From Porodaedalea pini (lineage: Eukaryota; Basidiomycota; Agaricomycetes; Hymenochaetales; Hymenochaetaceae), in contig NBAY01000081.1 in the NCBI GenBank assembly GCA_002794775.1, positions 118,782-182,781 of the forward strand: a DNA stretch of 64,000 nt, written 5' to 3'. The number at the start of each line of letters is the position of its first letter. Position 1 is the stretch's first letter. Shown here in pieces: positions 1-10,565 of the stretch. A program made the translations under genes and the position numbers. The notes beneath the pieces were generated by a model that saw only the letters and a program-made list of their open reading frames with translations, was not told the origin of the DNA and ran no database searches.

Positions 1-1435
1 GGGTAAAGACTGTTCGAGTTTAGTATTATGAGAAGATTGAGTCAGTCTGATAAGATGTGTAGCTCTCGAGTTTGTTGATTACTAGCATGTACATATTTTC
101 TGAAATTTGAGTAAAAGACACCATTCACCAGCGATGGGAGGCATGAGAAATAACCCTTCATGGTAGGAGAGAGGATGTAGCATTCGCTTATTGCATTTAC
201 AGTAAGAATGAGATGCGCGACAGCGTACATTCGGTGTTGGACTGGCGAGACGCATCAAGTCGCTGAAAACGGCTCCGGTCTGTAAAAGAAAAGGAATAAG
301 TGGACTTTGTTTTTCTTGCGCTTCAGTCGCGTCATGCTCGTGACCAGAGCGGACTGCGAGAAGGGTTCGGACGTCAGTATCAGTAAAAGAAGACACCGAG
401 GGGAGCTAAAGGGGCACACTCGAGCGAGGAGAAGGAGCAGAGAAAGAGAAAAAGAGAGGTGTGATAATCTTTTACGGCTGAAGATCGATGAAAGGCCCGG
501 TAAAAGTCAGGACGCGAACGGCGCGTCTTGTTGTCTTCATGATGTTCTTCACGGCCGGGCGGTTCATCCACTTACACGCGATTGTTGGATGCTGAGAGGT
601 TCTCATGTGCCACCATCCTTTCACTTGGGTTGTTCCATTTCGGTTTCGGTTTCAGAGTAAGGGAGAAGGTTGCCAGTGCTGCGTACACAGAGAGGCTTTA
701 GGAGATAGCGGTTCATGCTAAACTATGTAGTCGCGTCGATTCAACGAAGCGCGTCGAGACAGATGATCCAGAGTCGTATTTTGCCTTCGCTAAGGTTCAA
801 AAACCATCACATCCTGTATGTTAGTTGTTCAGTTGCATAGAACACATCAATATACAGCAAAGTTTACATACTTACAAAAGAAAGCAAGGAAAACCAATAT
901 CGAGAATAAAGACGTCATGATCGTGTATACGTCTTAATACTTTACAAGCTACAGAAGCATCAACGGTCATAGTAAAGGGGATGAGGGGAGGGAGCAGTAG
1001 TTAAGTAGGACGAGTAAGGCATATATGCAAGCAGGCAGAGGCATAGTACAAGAAAGACGGAACAAAGCAAGGGAGAAGTTGGACGGCTCATAGAGAATGG
1101 TATATCCTGGGATTTATCATATCAATAGGACAAGACAGGCATAAGCGGCGATACGGCCCTAAGAATGAAAGACATGGAGCAAAGGAGGGAAATCAGCATA
1201 GCAAAACAAATGATGTTAATAAAACATGGATGAAAGGGACGAAAGGAAATGGCCTGAAGGCAGCATCCGTGGGACTCGAGTTACTGTAATTTCTTGTGTT
1301 TTCTTCTTTGTCGCTAGTGGCTCCGGCAAGTGCCCGCAAGCAGCATTTTGGAAGCGCCGCTCACCAGTTTCAAGCGATATACGTATGGAGGAGCACCTTT
1401 CCTTCTGTTCTCGACGTACATACATCTTCCTTATC
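1..1435. repeat. Segmental duplication, left copy (non-coding part)
   Basis: Bases 1–667 match 4728–5394 without a difference that I can see. From about 668 to 1435 the two copies still align but with scattered substitutions and small indels. A third, clearly more diverged version runs from about 23640 to 25188 downstream of the intact HMG-1 gene. On the minus strand the segment is the DNA just beyond the HMG-1 stop codon, followed by the region that lies upstream of the coiled-coil genes. I see no convincing protein in it; short open frames are shared only because the DNA is duplicated. Because position 1 falls inside the repeat unit, the tandem array probably continues left of the window. 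Confidence 0.85.
511..527. promoter_or_regulatory. Inverted GACGCG/CGCGTC pair
   Basis: GACGCG and CGCGTC are separated by 5 bases. The same paired arrangement is found at 5238–5254, 24139–24155 and 29889–29905. The spacer differs between copies while both hexamers are kept. The core ACGCG resembles the MluI-box type of cell-cycle element of fungi, but a regulatory role is only inferred. Confidence 0.35.
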
Positions 1436-2203
1436 TCACCACTTCCTCTCCTTCGCGGGCCCAATCGGCAAGACCATCTCGCGGACAGGCCTGGGGTAGT
1501 GCTCAAGCAAATACGCACCGTCCGTGTCAGCACCACTCACACCCAAGCCCGGATTCAGATATGCACCGTATCCTGCATCAATTGTGACGCTACTAGCGAA
1601 GTGAGCGTCATCATGACCGTGACCGAAGACGTACCCCAAGGTGAACACACCGTTATAATCGATGTTGTCGTACAAGAACTGCACCCCTCCACTACCGCGA
1701 AGTGTACCGGAAGGAGCGTGATTGTGCGATTGAAGCTGTAGATGCGGATGCGGATGCAGATGGGTTGGGGTTGCTGCGTGATGTCGGCTGCGGCTTTCAA
1801 GTTACTTGGACTCGGCGTCGGTGTAGGACTAGGGCCGGGACCAAAAGCTATCCCATCTCCACCATCCCCTCTTCTGCTTCCGATTCCCTACCAGCAGTAC
1901 CGGCACCGGCACCATACCCATGCCCATAACAGAAATACGAGGAGAATGCGCCCGTATTGAAACCCGCATGAAGATGCGGACACCCCGCGCCGAGAAATGC
2001 ATTCGTACCGCCGCGTAGACCCAATCCAAAGCCAGGGCCAGACGCAGGACCGAACTCAGCGCCCGCGCCGGCGCAGGCTGTGAGCGAAGAGTATGAGATA
2101 CGGACCTCGTCTGATCCGTTCCGCCTCGGCGTACGCGTGCGCGTGCGCAGGCGGAGGCACGTGCATCCATGTCCATGCTCGGACTCTCATGCGCGCGCAG
2201 CAT
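1436..2203 (-). pseudogene. Broken copy 1 of the HMG-1 last coding exon
   Basis: Read on the minus strand, this is a damaged copy of the 3' part of the HMG-1 coding region (25189 to about 26060). The final 80 or so codons remain open and end KERKW-stop, against KERKR-stop in the intact gene. Shared landmarks are LLRAHESP, YDN…NGGF and LGVSGA…DGAYLLE. Upstream of these the frame is lost several times, and the homology stops near 2203, inside the exon, with no HMG box, no start codon and no promoter. It is therefore a truncated duplicate. It also preserves the empty site (2150–2160) of the LINE inserted in copy 2. Confidence 0.85.
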
Positions 2204-2460
2204 ATATTATGACTGTTCAGCTTTATAGTCTTCCGACTTTGCTGCGCAGTATCGTCGGTGTCTGATGGGGCTTTTACGAATCAATGTCCTCACGCGAGCA
2301 CCGCATGCGGGTGCTCGCGATATGATGTAGAGAGAGTATATGGTCCGTGAGCCTCAGGAAAAACCCACGTTGCTAATCTGCCGCATCAGCAGTTCGCACG
2401 CAATGCTTCACTCCAGAGCTCGAGGCCGAACGAACTGTTCCTTTGTCTGAGCTAACTTGT
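2204..2460. other. Junction DNA between HMG-1 tail copy 1 and repeat D
   Basis: No gene or recognisable repeat is seen here. It contains a short imperfect inverted repeat around 2290–2320 (GCGAGCACCGCATGCGGGTGCTCGC). Confidence 0.4.
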
Positions 2461-2960
2461 CTTCAATTCGAACCCTGATTCGATCTTTGGAGGCGGATGG
2501 TATTGGTCAGCTTCGACGCTTTTGTGCAAGTTTTTGGCGCTGACAAGTTAGAAGGCACTTTGAATATTAAAAAAAAGGAGTGCGTGGGAGCTTTCTGGGG
2601 TTAAAAGATCTTTTCAGGCTACCTTGACGAGGGAAGCTGGTGATTAGTCCGCTTGGCGCTCCCGAAAATTGTTGTCAACGGTAGACGCAGAACGCATACT
2701 CTTCAAACCATATTTCAGGATTAAGCAATGAGTAACTCACTGTCGCATTGACTCTTGACTAGCACATGCTTAATTCTTTTATGCCACAGGCATGTCTAAA
2801 CCGGCTTGGGTCAAACCAGCCGATAAACTCATCGAGGGCCAGATCGCCTGACAGGCTTCCATCTCTTTTCACCGCATGCTATTGAACTGTCTCATTCCGA
2901 ACAGGTCGAGGGTGCGGACATGTGTAACGGCGAGTGCGGCGCCCCTCGTCGTCTGTAAGC
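2460..2960. repeat. Dispersed repeat D, copy 1
   Basis: This aligns, at clearly less than full identity, with about 51890–52450 in the same orientation. The best stretches are around 2520–2560 against 51935–51975 and around 2855–2890 against 52335–52375. At this site it lies next to the 3' flank of cc-1; at the other it lies upstream of cc-4. I see no coding potential, and its nature is unknown. Confidence 0.55.
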
Positions 2961-2989
2961 GAATTTGCAGAGAAACGAATGCCTCTTGC

Positions 2990-3254
2990 GAGAAAGCGAG
3001 ACTCGTTGGTCCACCTTCTGGTGCACTAGTACAATCGCTTTCAATGTTCTATTCAGTTCAATGGCATTCGCTGTTCGCGTTTGCGTCTCATGCTCAGAAA
3101 CGAATTTCTATGCATTTCTACCATTGTCAAGAATCAAGAAGAGAGTGGATATGGCGGATCTACGTTCGCTATGATTACACTGCTGCAGTGCTACATCTGA
3201 CCTAAGTACATAGGTTTCCCTTGTCAACCATGCGGTGCGCCATTCTCTACAACC
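2990..3254. repeat. Conserved 3' flank of the cc-1 cassette
   Basis: About 260 bp downstream of the cc-1 stop codon align with the DNA just downstream of cc-2 (19780–20035), cc-3 (21890–22175) and, inverted, cc-4 (54638–54840). The conservation shows that the duplicated unit includes DNA on both sides of the coiled-coil gene. It may hold the 3' UTR and polyadenylation site. Confidence 0.65.
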
Positions 3255-4109
3255 TCAGCGCCGAAGCTTAGTTTGAGCCTGCTTTTCTTCCCTTTTTTTC
3301 TCTCGAACTCTATTTTGTTCTCCGTGAAAGTGTTTCAACTCCAAGAAGATTTTGCTCAGCACAGGATTGTATTGTCCGACTGCCTTATTGACTTCCTCTT
3401 TCAAACTCCTAGACTCTTCCCCGATTTCTTTAATCCTGTGCGTTTTGCTTTCGACCGTATGGATATCTTCCACTGGTAGAGAAAGTACTTTCGCCTCTAA
3501 TTTCTTAGTCTCGGCTTGAAGACTGGAGATTTTACCTTTGGCATACACAGCGCAGATTTTTTTTTGCACCTTGGAGGCCCGCTCCCAATAAATTATAGCT
3601 TCTGCAAGGTTATCGATAGACTTCCGCTCCAGCATATAGCATGTATATTCAAAATACTTCTTTAGATTGTGGACCTCTTTATATGACGAACTTCCGAAGT
3701 CTTTTTCCATATGCCTAAGTCCCGTTTCACGTGCTGCCTCGACTTTTTTGATAGCAATTTCGAGATCTTGTGCGGTTTCCTCTTTGGCCTTCTGTGCTTT
3801 CTCCATGGCTTCAAGGGCTTGGTTACTATCAGGATCTTTTCCATGTGCCTTCTTTGCCGCAGCAGCTTCCTTACAGGCAGTCTCGTTCGCCTTCAATGCA
3901 TTCAGAGCTTCTCTGAAATTTCCCAAGCCAATCTCAAACAAGTCGTGTTTGTCATTTGCTCTCTTGCAATCCCCAAACAGCTCGTCAACGGTTGGGCTTA
4001 CTTCATTCCAGACCTTGTTGAATTCCTTTGTCGTCCTTAGGTATTCTTTATACAGTGCGTCCCTCTCATCCGTTGCTGAGTGGTATATTGTATGCGAGCT
4101 TCTCACCAT
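3255..4109 (-). CDS. Coiled-coil family protein cc-1 (unknown function)
   Basis: Intact 284-aa open frame on the minus strand. I do not recognise the family. The protein is highly charged, rich in K, E and A, with no signal peptide or membrane segment, and most of residues 15–280 look helical or coiled-coil. It shares with cc-2, cc-3 and cc-4 a central block (YMLERKS…NLAEAIIYWERA…Q…ICAVY…ISSLQAE), an EA-rich block (ALKANETACKEA), and a basic C-terminal tail ending QAQTKLRR. The start is the ATG at 4109, because all four paralogues have their ATG at the same place after a conserved leader (GACCAC…CGAGA-CAAC). It has a conserved TATA region about 65–80 bp upstream. The function cannot be inferred from sequence; a structural or host-conflict role is speculation. 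Confidence 0.75.
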   Translation of the reverse strand: MVRSSHTIYHSATDERDALYKEYLRTTKEFNKVWNEVSPTVDELFGDCKRANDKHDLFEIGLGNFREALNALKANETACKEAAAAKKAHGKDPDSNQALEAMEKAQKAKEETAQDLEIAIKKVEAARETGLRHMEKDFGSSSYKEVHNLKKYFEYTCYMLERKSIDNLAEAIIYWERASKVQKKICAVYAKGKISSLQAETKKLEAKVLSLPVEDIHTVESKTHRIKEIGEESRSLKEEVNKAVGQYNPVLSKIFLELKHFHGEQNRVREKKREEKQAQTKLRR

Positions 4110-4173
4110 GTTGATCTCGTGCGCGCGTGGTCAAGTTAAAAGTAGGGTATACCAAATCATACAAAAGGTCGGC

Positions 4174-4188
4174 TCTTATATACTATAG
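4174..4188 (-). promoter_or_regulatory. cc-1 TATA region
   Basis: On the minus strand this reads CTATAGTATATAAG, followed by GCCGACCTTTTGTA…GATTTGGTAT and then the ATG at 4109. The same ordered block lies upstream of the three paralogues, so it is probably the core promoter of the family. Confidence 0.6.
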
Positions 4189-4199
4189 ATCGAGATGCA

Positions 4200-4727
4200 A
4201 TGTAGTTCGCCATACCTGCTTATTGGGAGTCAGCATAGTCTTACAACTTTGCTTATAGCAGATCTCAAAAAAATGACAATTTGCTGAGTCCTTTGCGACG
4301 TACAGATAGTGCATTAAGCAAAGGTGATAAACTTGGGAGAACATTGCGTTTTGGAAGCGCTACTCGTATTTATCGAGCACTTGGGAGAATCGACACACGC
4401 ATCCAAGTTTAATTTGTAGTGGTAATGAAAATGCGATTGGCATCGACGGGTTGACAACGGTGTGTGGCTTTTCGACTTGGGTCAAAAGCACCAATCGAGA
4501 GCTGTGCAAAGTTAGGGGTGAGCGTAAAAAAAAATTGTCCAGTCGTATGCTGCTACAAATGACGGCGCGCTGTGCAGCGTAGACTGCGAATAGCATAAAG
4601 AGGCCTCCAGAGAGTGTGACATTGGACAGAACTAGCCCCACCTTCTCTCTCACTCCAAGTGGTCCTTGAGAGGAACTAAACGGAATACAACTGTTCAGGC
4701 TTCGTGTATTCAAACAATCAGTTGGGA
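4200..4727. repeat. Conserved 5' flank of the cc-1 cassette
   Basis: About 500 bp upstream of the cc-1 promoter align with the upstream flanks of cc-2 (21130–21650), cc-3 (23160–23640) and, inverted, cc-4 (about 53000–53560). Shared tracts include AGTCTTACAACTTTGCTTAT and TTGCTGAGTCCTT. There is no open frame of note. Confidence 0.7.
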
Positions 4728-6159
4728 GGGTAAAGACTGTTCGAGTTTAGTATTATGAGAAGATTGAGTCAGTCTGATAAGATGTGTAGCTCTCGAGTTT
4801 GTTGATTACTAGCATGTACATATTTTCTGAAATTTGAGTAAAAGACACCATTCACCAGCGATGGGAGGCATGAGAAATAACCCTTCATGGTAGGAGAGAG
4901 GATGTAGCATTCGCTTATTGCATTTACAGTAAGAATGAGATGCGCGACAGCGTACATTCGGTGTTGGACTGGCGAGACGCATCAAGTCGCTGAAAACGGC
5001 TCCGGTCTGTAAAAGAAAAGGAATAAGTGGACTTTGTTTTTCTTGCGCTTCAGTCGCGTCATGCTCGTGACCAGAGCGGACTGCGAGAAGGGTTCGGACG
5101 TCAGTATCAGTAAAAGAAGACACCGAGGGGAGCTAAAGGGGCACACTCGAGCGAGGAGAAGGAGCAGAGAAAGAGAAAAAGAGAGGTGTGATAATCTTTT
5201 ACGGCTGAAGATCGATGAAAGGCCCGGTAAAAGTCAGGACGCGAACGGCGCGTCTTGTTGTCTTCATGATGTTCTTCACGGCCGGGCGGTTCATCCACTT
5301 ACACGCGATTGTTGGATGCTGAGAGGTTCTCATGTGCCACCATCCTTTCACTTGGGTTGTTCCATTTCGGTTTCGGTTTCAGAGTAAGGGAGAAGGTTGT
5401 CAGTGCTGCGTACACAGAGAGGCTTTAGGAAGTAGCGGTTCATGCTAAACTATGCAGTCGCGTCGATTCACGAAGAAAGATGATCCAGAGTCGTATTTTG
5501 CCTTCGCTAAGGTTCAAAAATCATCACATCCTGTATGTTGGTTGTTCAGCTGCACAGAACACATCGACATACAGCAAAGCTTACATGCTTACAAAAGAAA
5601 GCAAGGAAAACCAATATCGAGAATAAAGACGTCATGATCGTGTATACGTCTTAATACTTTACAAGCTACAGAAGCATCAACGGTCATAGTAAAGGGGGAT
5701 GAGGGGAGGGAGCAGTAGTTAAAACAAACAGGCAGGACGAGTGAAGCGTATATGAAAGCAGGCAGAGACATAGTACAAGAAAGACGGAACAAAACAGGGG
5801 AGAAGTTGGACGGCTCTTATAGAATGGTAGATTCTGGGGTTTATCATATCAATAGGGCAAGGCAGGCATAAGCAGCAATACGACCCTAAGAATGAAAGAC
5901 ATGGAACAAGGGAGGGAAAATCAGCATGGCAAAACAGATGACGTTAATAAATCATGGATGAAAGGGACGAAAGGAAATGGCCTGAAGGCAGCATCCGTGG
6001 GACTCGAGTTACTGTAATTTCTTGTGTTTTCTTCTTTGTCACTAGTGGGCCCGCCAAGTGCCCGCAAGCAGCATTTTGGAAGTGTCGCTCACCAGTGTCA
6101 AGCGATATACGTATGAAGGAGCACCTTTCCTTCTGTTCTCGACGTACCTCTTCCTTATC
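4728..6159. repeat. Segmental duplication, second copy (non-coding part)
   Basis: Direct repeat of 1–1435 at an offset of 4727–4728. The first 667 bases look identical to the left copy; the rest differs by substitutions and short indels, for example near 5460–5480 and 5720–5735. It carries the GACGCG/CGCGTC pair at 5238–5254. No gene is supported in it. Confidence 0.85.
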
Positions 6160-6872
6160 TCACCTCTTCCTCTCCTTCGCGCGCTCAATCGGCGAGCCCA
6201 TTCCGGGGACAGAGCTGGGGTAGTGCTCGAGCAAATACGCACCGTCCGCGTCAGCACCAATCACACCCAATCCCGGACTCAGATATGCATCGTATCCTGC
6301 ATCAATTGTGACGCCACTAGCGAGTGAGCGTCATCATGTCCGTGACCGAAGACGTCCCCGAGATGAACACATCGTTATAATCGAAGTTGTCGTACATATT
6401 AGATAGCTGCAACCCCCCGCTTCCGCGAAGTGTACCGGAAGGAGCGTGAATGTGCGATTGAAGCTGTAGATGCGGATGTAGATGGGGACGGGGTTGCTGC
6501 GTGCTGTCCGCTAGGGATTTACTTAGACTCCGCGTCGGTGTAGGACTAGGGCCGGGACCAAAGGCTATCCCATCTTCACCATCCCCGCTTCCGCTTCCAA
6601 TTCCCCACCAGGCGCACCAGCCCCGGCACCATACCCATGCCCATAACAGAAATACGAGAATGCGCCCTGATTGAAACCCGCATGATGATGCGGATACGCC
6701 GCGCCGTGCAGGGAAATGCGTTCGCACAGCCGCGTAGATCCAATCCAAAGTCAAGGCAGGACTAGACACAGTACCGAACTCAGTGCCCGCGCCGGCGCAG
6801 CCTGTGAGCGAAGAGTATGAAGTGCGGACGCGACTCGCCTGATCCGTCCCGCCTCGGCGCAGGCGGAGGCAC
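6160..6872 (-). pseudogene. Broken copy 2 of the HMG-1 last coding exon (3' part)
   Basis: Second truncated duplicate of the HMG-1 C-terminal coding exon. It ends with the same KERKR-stop signature (stop at 6160–6162). A long piece in the correct frame corresponds to the GDGGDGIAFGPGPNPTPTPS region of the intact protein, but frameshifts separate it from the end. The copy is cut at 6872 by the LINE; the rest continues at 19405–19755. The two parts together once covered the last exon and part of the last intron. Confidence 0.85.
6862..6872. repeat. LINE target-site duplication, left
   Basis: The 11-bp sequence GGCGGAGGCAC is repeated at 19405–19415, directly after the LINE tail. The uninterrupted paralogous site in tail copy 1 (2150–2160) has it once, which confirms the duplication. 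Confidence 0.9.
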
Positions 6873-6942
6873 TTTTCTTCCTACCATCATCATCCATCGT
6901 GGGAAAATCGTTTTTCGCTCTTCTGTCTCCTCTCTCTCCGCT

Positions 6943-9177
6943 ATGGACAACAAAATGTTGACCAGAGCAAAGGCTTCTCTCAACAAGACAAAGTCTTACC
7001 GTTCCCTTGTCAATCCCAAGGACCCCACCAAGTGTGAGGAGTGTAAACAGGATCTCCCCTATCACAGTCGCCAGTGTGTTAGCGGGACCGCCAAGTTATG
7101 TGTCACTTGTGGTCGCGACAAGACCTACAACCACGATGACAATGTATGCGCTACAGTACAAGCGAATCGTGCCAATTGGTCTCCCGATGTCGAGGCGGAC
7201 GAACATGCCGCCAAACTTCGCAAACAAGGGGATCTCCCCCCTACTCCTGATATCGAATCGCAGAACACCCTTAAGCGTTCGAACTCCGAAGAAGAACATA
7301 GGTCCATTCCGCCTCCCTCTCGTATCGACGACGATGCTATGGACGACGATTTGTACATCCCGGACGAGCACTTTAGCCAGGCCCCTCAGGTCGACAACGT
7401 TATGGACGATATCGATGAAATGACCGATCCGGCCATCGCCGAGAAGGTCAACCTTTCCTTCGCTGATCTCACCAAAGAAACCATCAACACGATCAACACG
7501 CTCATTTCCCAGCCGACGTGGTCAGCAGACAAGCCATGGTTCGAAGACCCGGTTCGAGCCGGGTCTATCCTCGCTAATATTGGATCCAACTTGGTATCCT
7601 GGATAAATAAGTCAAACAGCCTGGACGATGAAACCAGCCTGGCCAACTCAGCTAACGAAAGTCTGGAAGCGTTCCATTCTACTTTTCGCATTCATTCCCC
7701 TTCATTTAAACATGTGTTTGAGAACATTTACACTAACAGCCAGACCATTCGAGACCAAGAGATCACGGACACCATGCACGCGATGTCCAGATCTATTCAG
7801 CATCTTTTGGCGGTTGTATCGTCCATTTTGGAAAAAACTAACGTAATCGAAAAACAGCTTTCCGATTCTTCTACTCCCAATCTTCGCCCTTCTATTTCTA
7901 TTAATGCTAACACCAATAAACAGAAGAAAATGCTACCGGACCCCATCGGGGTTCGTTTCTCTCACGACCCTAGATTCCCTCCCCCAACTCCAATCGCCAA
8001 ACAGCACGTCCCGGCCCCAAATAATGGTAAAACCGAATACGCTGCCGCCATCGCTAAAACCCACATCCCAGGCTCCGGGTACCGCATGACTACAGAGGGA
8101 ACCATCATCGCACCCGACAGTTACGCCCACTCGGAACATAACGCACCTCGTGGCTCTCAAACTAAGATCTACTACCCTCCGGTAGAATCGGTTGGCACCG
8201 ATCAGGAAGGTTTCACCACTGTTTCTTACACTAAAGCAGCCCAGAAGAAACCTAAACCCACTCCAACCAAAGTGATCCGGGTCACAGAACAGAACCCTGA
8301 TGGGGAAATCTCCACTGTCCCAATTCAACGGTCTAACGGATCGGTCAACACCCGTGTCCGTAATGTTCGCTGCATCTTCTTCTCTCTTCCGGGCGATCTG
8401 GCCATCCGCCCTTCTACCATTTCTGTTAAAAACAGTGTTCGCGCAGGCCTTAAGGGCAACCCTCTTTTCAAGCATCTTGTCGTGCTGAATGTCGAATACA
8501 CTTCAAACAGCAACCTCCTGGTTGCTTTTACTAATATTTGTTCTGATTTTGATGCCCAGCACAGCTCACTCATCGCTTAACTCAACCGGATTATCAACAT
8601 CAGCGGGGCCAAGGCCTTTACGCCTTCGCCCCAATTTAAGATGGTCATCCCAGGTGTCCCAGTTTACGACAAGGACACCAGTTTGATTTACTCGGAGAAG
8701 GACCTCATCGATGAGATCTCCGCCCTTCCGCAGTTTGAGGGCCATGAGTTTATGTTCCCACCCCGCTTCATGTCCTCGATCGAACACCTTAATCAGTGCG
8801 ACTATTGTAACGTATCAGTGGTCCTCAAAGACGATAGGCGACTCTGTTTCGACCACTTCTTCCTTCACAACAACCGGTCCATCCCGATATTTGGTGTTAT
8901 ACGTCGGCTCGAAGAAATGAGAGCTCGCCCGACCATCAACCAGTGCGATAACTGTCATCGCCTGGGTCACCCCACTTCGAAATGCCAATCAGTCGCGCGC
9001 TGCGCCATCTGCTCCGAAACACATCGTACCGCTGTTCATGTTGCCAAGTGTGCTCCGTGTACAGCGTCAAACAACCTTCAGTGCAACCACTTCGCTCTGT
9101 GCATTAATTGCCAGGGCAATCATAGTGCCAGATCTTCGGAGTGTCCAGCCCGCCGCAATTTTCGCTCCCCATACTAA
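6943..9177 (+). pseudogene. LINE ORF1 (nucleic-acid-binding protein), one nonsense codon
   Basis: Starts at the ATG at 6943 (MDNKMLTRAK) and would encode about 744 aa but for a TAA at 8578–8580; the same frame continues at once beyond it. The N terminus has a Cys/His cluster (CEECKQDL…C…CVTCGRDK…C). After the nonsense codon come zinc-knuckle-like motifs, CDNCHRLGHPTSKC and CAICSETHRTAVHVAKC, then CINCQGNHSARSSEC. ORF1 proteins of this kind bind the element RNA and form the ribonucleoprotein. The stop is most simply a mutation in an old copy. ORF2 follows six bases after the ORF1 stop. Confidence 0.85.
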
Positions 9178-9183
9178 CTGTCT

Positions 9184-10152
9184 ATGACTGACGCTATTTC
9201 AGTTTTTTCTCTTAACCTTCGCAATTCCAAAACAACCTTCGACTATCTTTTACGCGCTTTCTCTTCCACCCATACTGCCCCTGACATTCTTTGTTTTCAA
9301 GAAATCCCTACCATTCTTTCGATCATTCCTCACAAGCTTTCTTCGTCGGGCACACGAGTTAGTAATATTCGCAATTCTGCCCCATACATCGCTTTTCGTC
9401 CATCTTCTTCCGATAAACCAAGGTGCTGTACTTTGGTACACCCTCGCGTGGTCCATCGAGTTTCCCTATACACTCCTAATTCGTCTTCCCCTAACACCAC
9501 AGTCATTTCGATTTCTCGGGGCGACTTATCCCCTCTTCTACTTTGGAACATCTATAATTCTCCTTCCCTTCATGAATTTGAAAACCCATTCCCTTCTCTT
9601 GACCTTCCCTCTAACATTTTCGTCGGGGACTTTAACCGTCACTCAGACCTCTGGTCTTTCCCAGAACAGTCCGCTGCATATTCGCGATCTACAGCCCTCG
9701 GTGACTGGATCAACGAGAATGGCTTAGTCGTCTGTAACCCCCCCAACCAACACACGTTCTTTAACCGGTCTACTGGTTCTAAATCGATTATTGACCTTAT
9801 AATTGCTTCTGACGACTTCGCCCCTTCCTTACTAGAGCGCATTGTTATTTCAGACCCTTCATTGGACAGCGCGTCTGATCACCTTCCCATTCGCTTCTCC
9901 TTTGATATTAACACTTTAGCTGCGCCCCAACAACATCCTTTTCGATCGATCCGTTCTCGAGATTTACCTTCGTTTATTGGGGAATTTTGTGACTCTAACA
10001 TATTTCCCTTTTCTATTACAGGGGTCGATTCCCCCGAGGCGCTGGACGACCTCCTTTTCTTACTTAACTCATCCCTTTCTGACTTCGCTACCCATTTCCT
10101 TCATAAAAGAAAACCCCGATCGTACTTTGGCCCCAACAGCTGGTGGACCGAA
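9184..10152 (+). pseudogene. LINE ORF2, N-terminal endonuclease part
   Basis: Starts at the ATG at 9184, six bases after ORF1. It encodes an AP-endonuclease-like (exonuclease/endonuclease/phosphatase fold) domain that nicks target DNA for target-primed reverse transcription. Visible motifs are NLRNSK, FQEIP, VGDFNRHSDLW, IDLIIAS and the catalytic SDHLPIRF. The frame is open to the insertion point of the LTR element after 10152 and resumes in phase at 16409: removing the inserted DNA and one target copy restores a continuous frame of 1275 codons including the stop. Confidence 0.88.
10148..10152. repeat. LTR element target-site duplication, left
   Basis: CCGAA is repeated at 16404–16408. Five bases is the usual target duplication of Ty3/gypsy integrases. 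Confidence 0.88.
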
Positions 10153-10565
10153 TGTTAGGCGGGAGCCCGGGAGACGACTCGGACTGGGCAGGCCTCGGCT
10201 GACTGTTGTCTGGGACGTGCTATACTCGAGCGTAGACTCGGGACACGCTTACTCAGGCTAGGTCGTCGCGGAGGTAAGAGGATTAATACAAGTCTAAACT
10301 AATACAAGGGGGACGAGTCTCACCTAGGTCGTCGCGGAGGTAAGAGGAAAAGCAGAACAAGGAGTTCATGCGATTCCTGAGACCTTATATAGCGACGACC
10401 GTGAGACTATATTACCTAACATTACATAATGAGTGGGAATGGAACGAATGAAGACAGTGTGGGAATGATTGTGTAAGATGGGTAAATATAATGAAAAGGA
10501 CGAATATAATAAAGGAAATGGTAAAAGGGGAAAATAAAGAAAAGGTGAAAGTTCAGGTTCTAACA
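10153..10565 (-). repeat. LTR (3' LTR of the element)
   Basis: 413 bp, matching 15991–16403. It contains two direct copies of CTAGGTCGTCGCGGAGGTAA, with a third short inverted GCGACGACC near the TATA box. Read in element orientation this is the downstream LTR. Confidence 0.93.

Noticed and set aside
307..660. 117-codon frame found twice (also 5034–5387)
   Set aside because: It repeats only because the DNA is duplicated; the diverged third copy does not keep it and no domain is visible.
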